From: Spirochaetota bacterium
GTDB taxonomy: Bacteria; Spirochaetota; GWE2-31-10; MWDO01
Assembly: GCA_017998755.1 (NCBI GenBank)
Contig: JAGOCL010000070.1
Location: 1 to 9,590 of the forward strand
DNA: 9,590 bases
Direction: 5' to 3'
In this document: positions 1 to 4,627 of the stretch, in pieces
Position numbering within the stretch: the first letter of the stretch is position 1
Layout of the letters: each line of letters opens with the position of its first letter
The notes under the pieces: model-generated
What the model was told of the DNA's origin: nothing
The model's input: only the letters and a program-made list of their open reading frames with translations
The model's database searches: none
Position numbers and translations under genes: made by a program

Positions 1-2
1 AT

Positions 3-668
3 AATCTATTATTATATATAGCGACTCACGATATTAAAAACGACGTATATTCTGTTGTGATGAATTCTAAAATAATAAATTCGATCAAGGAACTTAACGA
101 AGCGACTAGGACTAAACTTATAGAAGAGATTCAAAATTCCTCATGTAGAGTTTATGATTTTATAGAGAAGATAACGCTTTTGCTAAAAATGGGACGAGGA
201 AAATTTACCACGAATATGAGCGTTACAAATCTTTTTGGAATAATAGGTCAAATTATCTCAAAATATGAAAATATTGTTAGCGATAAGAAACTTAAAATTG
301 ATTTTTTTGGAGATAAAAATATTTCAGTTTTTGGAGATAAAGACATAATTGCAGAGATATTCGATAATTTAATAAGCAACGCGGTTAAATATTCGCGATA
401 TGGCGGATTTATTGGGATAAATATTACAACTAAAAAAAAATACGCTTCGGTATCGATAAAAGACGGCGGTCCGGGACTGGACAATTACGAAAAAAAAAAG
501 TTGTTTAAAGAGTTTTATATAACAAAAAATAATTATGATAGCGGCGTTAAAAGAGTCGGCTTAGGCTTGTATATAACTAAGAACTTGGTTAGATTATTAA
601 AAGGAAGAATATCTGTAAATTCTGAAAAGGGAGACGGTAGCGTTTTTATTGTTTACTTACCAAAATAA
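3..668 (+). CDS. Sensor histidine kinase, C-terminal part (5' truncated by the window edge)
   Basis: This is the transmitter portion of a two-component sensor kinase, which autophosphorylates a His and passes the phosphate to a response regulator. The frame is open to the left edge. Its first visible residues contain an H-box, ATHDIKND, with the acceptor His at nt 27-29, so a GTG at 57 cannot be the real start. Numbering from the first full codon, the HATPase_c domain shows an N-box (DNLISNAVKYS, Asn at about 122 and 126), a G1 box (DGGPGL, about 154-159), an F-box-like LFKEF (about 167) and a G2 box (GLGLYI, about 186-191). All the ATP-binding boxes are present, so it looks functional. The sensor domain lies outside the window. 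The response regulator at 762 is the likely partner, 93 nt downstream. The family call is firm; the signal sensed is unknown. Confidence 0.93.
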   Translation, partial: NLLLYIATHDIKNDVYSVVMNSKIINSIKELNEATRTKLIEEIQNSSCRVYDFIEKITLLLKMGRGKFTTNMSVTNLFGIIGQIISKYENIVSDKKLKIDFFGDKNISVFGDKDIIAEIFDNLISNAVKYSRYGGFIGINITTKKKYASVSIKDGGPGLDNYEKKKLFKEFYITKNNYDSGVKRVGLGLYITKNLVRLLKGRISVNSEKGDGSVFIVYLPK

Positions 669-670
669 AA

Positions 671-720
671 TAATACGTCGTATAAAAATACTACAAAAAA
701 AAGCGCCGGAATACGACAGA
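671..720 (+). repeat. 47-bp intergenic element, copy 1, with inverted ends
   Basis: Positions 674-720 match 3007-3053 at 39 of 47 bases with no gap. Five of the eight differences are adjacent, next to the right arm. The element opens with the interrupted dyad TACG-T-CGTA, has a TATAAA at 681-686, a shared core ATACTACAAAAA then AAGCGC, and ends TACGACAGA. GTCGTAT (677-683) is complementary to ATACGAC (711-717), leaving a 27-nt loop. It starts 5 nt after the kinase stop codon and ends 41 nt before the regulator gene. It could be a regulator binding region with a promoter, a structured RNA leader, or a small dispersed repeat. Confidence 0.7.
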
Positions 721-761
721 ATATATTATAATAATAATGTATAACTAATTATTATTAATTA

Positions 762-1424
762 ATGAGAGAAGATATGACATCGAATATTAAAATAGCGTTA
801 GTTGACGACCATCCGGCAATTCGTTTAGGAGTCAAAACGATAATAAATAACGAATCAGATTTGATAATAATCGGAGAAGCTGGCGATGGGATAGAATTAT
901 TCGATCTATTAAAAAAAGAGATACCAGACTTGATTATTCTCGATATAGCCCTCGGTGAAGAAAACGGAATTGAATTAATGAGAAATTTATTGCAGATATT
1001 TCCTTTAATTCGTATAATTGCTTATTCCATGTTTGACGAAATCATCTATGCCGAAAAAATATTAGAGGCCGGCGGACATGGTTATATAATGAAAACAGAA
1101 ATTCTTGAAAAAATGATAGAAGCAATAAGGATCGTATTCAAAGGCGGTATATACGTTAGCGAAAATATTAAAGATCGATTGTTAATTAAAAAATATTCTC
1201 AAAAAACCGGTCTAATAAAAAACGTAGAAGATACGCTATCGCAAAGAGAATATGAAATTTTAAAATACGTCGGAACCGGTTATTCCCCAAGCGAAATATC
1301 AAATCTTTTGAATTTGTCCGTCTCGAGCGTAAACACTTACAAAAAAAGAATTCAAGATAAACTAAATATAAACGATTCTTGCGAACTTAAAAAATATGCA
1401 ATTAAATATTTTAAAAGTTTGTGA
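762..1424 (+). CDS. Response regulator, NarL/LuxR family (REC + HTH)
   Basis: A 220-residue DNA-binding response regulator of the usual NarL/FixJ length, acting in the cytoplasm. The receiver domain covers about residues 8-130, with the acidic pair D15-D16 in LVDDHP, the phospho-acceptor D61 in LIILDIALG, the Ser of AYS (S89), and the conserved Lys K111. A LuxR-type helix-turn-helix follows at about 158-215 (LSQREYEIL, then the recognition helix SVSSVNTYKKRI). Every key residue is present. Start choice is unresolved: ATG 762 has no Shine-Dalgarno sequence, whereas ATG 774 has a weak GAGAG 5 nt upstream and gives the more typical N-terminus MTSNIKIALVDDH. The kinase upstream is its likely partner, and the WG-repeat gene starts 24 nt downstream, suggesting co-transcription. 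Its targets are unknown; the 47-bp element just upstream is a candidate. Confidence 0.95.
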   Translation: MREDMTSNIKIALVDDHPAIRLGVKTIINNESDLIIIGEAGDGIELFDLLKKEIPDLIILDIALGEENGIELMRNLLQIFPLIRIIAYSMFDEIIYAEKILEAGGHGYIMKTEILEKMIEAIRIVFKGGIYVSENIKDRLLIKKYSQKTGLIKNVEDTLSQREYEILKYVGTGYSPSEISNLLNLSVSSVNTYKKRIQDKLNINDSCELKKYAIKYFKSL

Positions 1425-1448
1425 AGGAATTATAACTGGAGATTGGGA

Positions 1449-2348
1449 ATGAAAAAGATTTATACTTACCTATTTTTGTTTTTTTTAATGTCAAATTGTT
1501 TTGCCGGCGATAACTTTTTATTTGAATTGGGAGAATATAACTCTTATTTTTCGTTATGTTCTTATAAACTAACTCTATCGAAGCAAAATAACCAAATTAT
1601 AAGAGGCGGTATATTTTTAGATGGAGATAAATATCAATATGTTAAAGATAATATGGATAAATTAACAAAAACGATTTTAACAGACGACGGTTATTTATTT
1701 TCATTAATTATTTCAGACGATAAATATAATATAGTTTGCGAAACTTATTTTGTAAAAGATTTATATTACAAAAAATGCGAATATCTCCCTTATAGAAGAT
1801 ACAAAGAAGATTCTATAATAAGTTATTTAATATCTACCGACGGCAAAATTATTTTCTACAATAAAGAGAATGCGATAGATTATTTTTCTGAAGATAAATT
1901 TATTATTAAAAATATAAAATATGATAAAATTTACGGGATATTGGACAGAAATTTTTATCTTCTGAAAACTTTGAATGCAGAATATGTTTTCTTAACGATT
2001 TATGATAAGTATAAATCTGTCGAAGATGAAGAAATGTTATATGCTAAAATACAAAATGAAAATAATTTTGGATTTATTTCTAAAGACGGCGCTATATCGT
2101 TAGAGCCGATTTTTAGTAAAATAGATAATTTTAGCGAAAGCGGATATGCAAAGGTTTATAAAGATAGTTTAATAGGATTAATAGATAAAAATGGTCGCAT
2201 CGTAATTAATCCTGAATATCAAGAAATAGGAGAATTTTTGGAAGGATTATGTAAAGTAAAAAAAAATAATAAATGGGGATATGTTAATCAAAAAGGGGAA
2301 ACTATAATAAAGGTAAAATTGTTGCTGAATGTATATACGATAGCATAG
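1449..2348 (+). CDS. Exported WG-repeat protein, N-terminal portion (frame interrupted)
   Basis: The start is ATG 1449, because GGAG at 1438-1441 lies 7 nt before it; a TTG at 1443 is too close to that site. The first residues form a Sec signal peptide: basic MKK, a hydrophobic core, and probable cleavage after NCFA. About 180 residues of unrecognised sequence follow. From about residue 200 come WG/KWG repeats (NFGFISKDG, LIGLIDKNGRIVINPEY, KWGYVNQKG), a beta-rich repeat found in many bacterial surface or periplasmic proteins, usually of unknown function. The frame then runs into a stop at 2346-2348 in the middle of a repeat, while the repeat continues in the -1 frame. The gene is therefore probably broken, or the sequence has an indel. 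It lies 24 nt after the regulator gene and is likely in its operon. Confidence 0.8.
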   Translation: MKKIYTYLFLFFLMSNCFAGDNFLFELGEYNSYFSLCSYKLTLSKQNNQIIRGGIFLDGDKYQYVKDNMDKLTKTILTDDGYLFSLIISDDKYNIVCETYFVKDLYYKKCEYLPYRRYKEDSIISYLISTDGKIIFYNKENAIDYFSEDKFIIKNIKYDKIYGILDRNFYLLKTLNAEYVFLTIYDKYKSVEDEEMLYAKIQNENNFGFISKDGAISLEPIFSKIDNFSESGYAKVYKDSLIGLIDKNGRIVINPEYQEIGEFLEGLCKVKKNNKWGYVNQKGETIIKVKLLLNVYTIA

Positions 2349-2785
2349 AAAGAATTAATAATAAATATTATTTGATAAAAACAGAAAATAAATTATTTGG
2401 GATTGCCGGAATAGACGGCATCGTTATACAACCGGAATATAACATTATAAGATACGACTCAATCAAAAATATATTTTTATTAATTAATAACGAATATGCA
2501 ATAATATTTGATATAGTTCAAGGCGTATTATCTAAAAACCCTTTATCTAACGACATAAAAAAGATTTTTAGGAATTACGACGAGTATGAAGCTATATCGT
2601 TTGATATTAATAATATCATTTACTACGACGAAAATAACGGTTTCGGCGTTTATAATCACAAAAAAAGTAAAATAATAATTTCGCCCGATAAAAAATATAG
2701 TAATAATATTTTTTTAAACAAATCGTTTATATTTTTAAGCCATTATGGAATTTATGATAACGAGGGAAATTTGATATTTCAATAA
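2288..2785 (+). pseudogene. WG-repeat protein, C-terminal portion in the -1 frame
   Basis: This frame opens after a stop at 2285-2287 and continues the upstream WG protein. From nt 2309 it reads KGKIVAECIYDSIE, the expected continuation of the KWGYVNQKG repeat, followed by another repeat (LFGIAGIDGIVIQPEYN) and a last degenerate one (YGIYDNEGNLIFQ). It has no convincing start: the first TTG at 2372 lacks a ribosome binding site and falls inside a repeat. The break lies between 2288 and 2348; the run AAAAAGGGG at 2290-2298 is the obvious place for a one-base loss. The join could be a sequencing error, a real mutation, or programmed slippage, but the run does not make a classical X XXY YYZ slippery heptamer in this frame. 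Joined, the product would be about 445 residues. Confidence 0.7.
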
Positions 2786-3018
2786 CGGATAATCTCAATA
2801 ATACGTTAGTCTGGAATGAAGAGCGTTTAGCATCGTATATATTTGATTTTATGCCCGTTACTTTTCGCCCGCTTGCGTCGCTTTTATTGACTATATTAAT
2901 ATGCGATATTTGCTTGGCTTATTTTTTTTGCTTTTTTATTTTTTTGACGTATATGGCGTTATTCGAAATTCTACTAAGTACTTTTGACACATATGTGTCG
3001 CCATATTACGTCGTATAA
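2761..3018 (+). pseudogene. Possible hydrophobic C-terminal extension or gene remnant
   Basis: After the stop at 2758-2760 this frame is open for 85 codons, which is unusual by chance in DNA this AT-rich. It overlaps the end of the WG frame by 25 nt and is shifted -1 relative to it. It reads SITDNLNNTLVWNEERLASY and then, after a few more residues, a strongly hydrophobic stretch of about 36 residues that could form one or two membrane helices, ending VSPYYVV. A single lost base near 2779 would fuse it in frame to the WG protein (NLIF then SITDN). It has no ribosome binding site; its only plausible internal ATG is in FDFMPVTF. The last codons and stop fall inside copy 2 of the 47-bp element. 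It may be a membrane anchor lost by frameshift, a decayed gene, or chance. Confidence 0.3.
2946..3012. repeat. Nested inverted repeat with an inner 14-bp perfect palindrome
   Basis: GACGTATATGGC at 2946-2957 is complementary to GCCATATTACGTC at 3000-3012 apart from one bulged base. Between the arms, GACACATATGTGTC at 2986-2999 is a perfect 14-bp palindrome, and TTGACA at 2984-2989 overlaps it and resembles a -35 box. The right outer arm overlaps the first bases of the 47-bp element. A TATAAT at 3014-3019 lies 24 nt from the TTGACA, too far for a standard sigma-70 pairing. The structure could be an operator, a cruciform or an RNA hairpin. Confidence 0.55.
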
Positions 3019-3053
3019 TTATACTACAAAAATAAGCGCGTTTCTACGACAGA
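3007..3053 (+). repeat. 47-bp intergenic element, copy 2, with inverted ends
   Basis: Same length as the copy at 674-720 and 39/47 identical: TACGTCGTATAA, the ATACTACAAAAA core, AAGCGC, and the closing TACGACAGA. GTCGTA (3010-3015) pairs with TACGAC (3045-3050), so the inverted ends are kept at 6 bp although the five bases beside the right arm have changed. It contains TATAAT at 3014-3019 and ends 57 nt before the DUF4282 gene, in the same orientation and at a similar distance as copy 1 from the regulator gene. Confidence 0.7.
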
Positions 3054-3110
3054 CAATTATAAAAATTTAACTTATATTTTCAATAATATTATTTTTTAGG
3101 AGAAATATTT

Positions 3111-3605
3111 ATGGACGATTTTTTAAATTTTAAGAAAATGATAAGCTCGACTCTTATCAAACTTATTTACGTTTTAGGAGCGTTGGCTCTTGTTATTTGG
3201 GGAATAGTCGTTTTAGTTGCGGCTATTAAAAAAGGAGTAGATTATGAATCTTGGACTATAGTTATTATTGGAATATCGCAGTTTCTGGGAATAGCCGTAG
3301 GAGGCAATCTTGTATTTCGACTTTTATGCGAAGGCGTAATCGTTTTGTTTTCTATTCAAGAAAATTTAGTAGAAATCAATAAAAAAACCGGTGTTGGAAA
3401 CGCGCAACCGTCGTATATGGGGACTTCGTCAAATTCAACCGCTTCTTCCGCAAATTCTGTAAACGGAAAGCAAAAAGTACTTTGCCCAAAATGCGGCGCG
3501 GATTATCAGAAAGATTTCTTTAACGGCAAATTAACGGCGGGGCGGTTTTTTTGCGACAAGTGCAACTACGAGATAACAGATAGCAATCTGAAATTTGGGG
3601 ATTGA
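3111..3605 (+). CDS. DUF4282-like membrane protein with C-terminal zinc ribbon
   Basis: A 164-residue protein with an AGGAG site at 3098-3102, 8 nt before ATG. Residues 1-90 resemble DUF4282 membrane proteins: FLNFKKMISSTLIKLIY, a first membrane helix at about 14-39, a second hydrophobic region at about 48-80, and the family-like ending VFRLLCEGVIVLFSIQENL. A Ser/Thr/Asn-rich linker (about 100-120) leads to a zinc-ribbon-like Cys4 knuckle pair: C125-PK-C128 and C148-DK-C151. The ribbon would lie in the cytoplasm if both helices span the membrane. The biochemical role of the family is not known to me. No clear terminator follows. The family assignment rests on remembered sequence resemblance. 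Confidence 0.8.
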   Translation: MDDFLNFKKMISSTLIKLIYVLGALALVIWGIVVLVAAIKKGVDYESWTIVIIGISQFLGIAVGGNLVFRLLCEGVIVLFSIQENLVEINKKTGVGNAQPSYMGTSSNSTASSANSVNGKQKVLCPKCGADYQKDFFNGKLTAGRFFCDKCNYEITDSNLKFGD

Positions 3606-3624
3606 GGTTTAAGAATTTAGATGT

Positions 3625-3650
3625 AAAGGAGGTAATTGGTGATGACCTAA
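3625..3650 (+). promoter_or_regulatory. Strong Shine-Dalgarno sequence followed by a minimal reading frame
   Basis: AAAGGAGGT at 3625-3633 matches the anti-Shine-Dalgarno end of 16S rRNA and is the best such site in the window. It is followed by the in-frame triplets TTG, GTG, ATG, ACC and then TAA (3636-3650). From ATG 3642 the peptide would be only Met-Thr. It lies 100 nt upstream of the lipoprotein gene at 3753, which has its own AGGAG site. It could be a leader minigene, a ribosome standby site, or the relic of a lost start. Confidence 0.4.
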
Positions 3651-3752
3651 TATTTACTAATTTTAAAAAAAAATAAAGATTATATGTTTAAAATTATTTA
3701 AGAAAGAAATTCTTTGTATAAAGAATAAAATAATGAGTTCTAGGAGAAAAAA

Positions 3753-4544
3753 ATGAAATTGAAAATTTTAATTCGATTATTTGCTTTAACGTTAGCTTTG
3801 TTTTTTATATTTTCTTGTAAGAGTACGGAAAAAAAAGAAACAGGGCCTATTGAATCGTTCACTTTAGAATATAACGAGGCGTCCTCAAAACTTCCTTCCA
3901 CAGATATTAAAGCCCTAACTTTCAAGGTTGATCCCGTTGCGATTAATAATCTTGACAATCATTCGAATGTTTATAGAAAAGATATAAAATTTCAATACGA
4001 GGTTAGAGGTTTTTTTTCAGGAATGCTGGAACAAGTTGGAGATTGGGGATTACCCGTACCCTGTTTTAGGATTAAAATAACCAATACTGCAAATAATGTA
4101 ATAAAATTACTAAATTCTATTATTATTCTTGAGGATAATAATGGAAATACCTATGAATTAATTGTATCAAAAAGCGATTTAAGTAAGCAAGGAAACACTT
4201 ATATAAATGATAATAGCTCTGGAATAGAAAAAAAAGCTCCGGCGGGCTCGCAAGTAATTGGGGTTAATTATGAAGAGATATTTGATAATTTAAAGATATT
4301 AAATACCGATTTAACTATTCTTCCTCAAAAAGAGGTAACAGTTTACGCATTTTTTTATATTAACTTAAATAAATATAAAACCCCAGAAAGTAAATTTGTC
4401 GACGTTTACAACAAATTTATGAGCGGAAAAGAATATTTTAAGTTAAATTTATACGATATTGTCTCAGAAACTGACGCCGCAGGTAATGTAAAAACTAAAT
4501 CTTCTTACGAATTATATTTTGACGTTAAAAAAATACAACTATAA
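3753..4544 (+). CDS. Lipoprotein of unknown function, 263 aa
   Basis: AGGAG at 3742-3746 sits 6 nt before the ATG. The N-terminus MKLKILIRLF followed by a hydrophobic core and IFSC gives a type II signal peptide with the lipidated Cys at residue 22. The residue after it is Lys, not Asp, so an outer-membrane location is more likely than inner-membrane retention. The mature part is soluble and looks beta-rich. Its clearest stretch is at about 104-136 (CFRIKITNTANNVIKLLNSI and on to ILEDNNGNTYEL), which recalls the Ig-like fold of DUF4352-type lipoproteins, where an extracellular beta sandwich carries a ligand-dependent signal. That resemblance is weak and I do not assign a family. The gene starts 147 nt after the DUF4282 gene. 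Confidence 0.85.
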   Translation: MKLKILIRLFALTLALFFIFSCKSTEKKETGPIESFTLEYNEASSKLPSTDIKALTFKVDPVAINNLDNHSNVYRKDIKFQYEVRGFFSGMLEQVGDWGLPVPCFRIKITNTANNVIKLLNSIIILEDNNGNTYELIVSKSDLSKQGNTYINDNSSGIEKKAPAGSQVIGVNYEEIFDNLKILNTDLTILPQKEVTVYAFFYINLNKYKTPESKFVDVYNKFMSGKEYFKLNLYDIVSETDAAGNVKTKSSYELYFDVKKIQL

Positions 4545-4569
4545 CGCAAAGTTTCTTCTTCTTTTTTTC

Positions 4570-4600
4570 GGGGGTATAATATTGAATTTATATCCCCTCT
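4570..4600 (+). terminator. Possible weak intrinsic terminator or leader hairpin
   Basis: GGGGTATAA (4571-4579) can pair with TTATATCCCC (4588-4597) with one bulged T and an 8-nt loop. Only a short TCTTT tract follows, and the longest T-run lies before the stem, so this is a poor terminator. It lies between the stop codon at 4544 and the caspase gene at 4628 and may instead be a structure in the leader region. Confidence 0.3.
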
Positions 4601-4610
4601 TTAAAAATAA

Positions 4611-4616
4611 TATAAT
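4611..4616 (+). promoter_or_regulatory. Candidate -10 box close to the caspase-like gene
   Basis: A perfect TATAAT ends 11 nt before ATG 4628. Transcription would start about 5 nt before the start codon, leaving almost no leader, and no Shine-Dalgarno sequence is visible. No -35 box is found at a normal spacing: the nearest candidate, TTGAAT at 4582-4587, lies 23 nt away. In DNA this AT-rich, TATAAT also occurs by chance. Confidence 0.3.
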
Positions 4617-4627
4617 TATGATTAAAA

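Larger units (their letters stand above)
2786..3110. other. Gene-poor stretch of 325 nt between the WG and DUF4282 genes
   Basis: No well-supported gene is visible. The stretch holds the open -1 frame that ends at 3018, a T-rich run at about 2919-2945, a nested inverted repeat at 2946-3012, copy 2 of the 47-bp element at 3007-3053, and the ribosome binding site AGGAG at 3098-3102 for the next gene. No clear intrinsic terminator for the WG gene is seen, although the inverted repeat could stall transcription. Confidence 0.6.

Noticed and set aside
248..484. Minus-strand frame inside the kinase
   Set aside because: It overlaps the conserved ATP-binding boxes of the kinase and has no independent support.
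57..668. GTG at 57 as the start of the kinase
   Set aside because: The frame is open upstream to the edge and encodes the H-box with the phospho-acceptor His at nt 27-29, so the gene is truncated by the window and does not start here.
2290..2298. AAAAAGGGG as a programmed -1 frameshift site
   Set aside because: In the reading frame used the codons are CAA AAA GGG G, which does not fit the X XXY YYZ pattern. A plain indel is simpler, and the joined product does not end at a typical regulated site.
3703..3725. Hairpin TTCTTT-GTAT-AAAGAA upstream of the lipoprotein gene
   Set aside because: The stem is six pairs and almost all A-T, and no T-tract follows. Similar matches arise by chance in this AT-rich spacer.
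3740..3958. Minus-strand frame of 72 codons over the lipoprotein start
   Set aside because: It is antisense to a convincing lipoprotein signal peptide with its own AGGAG site and shows no recognisable features.
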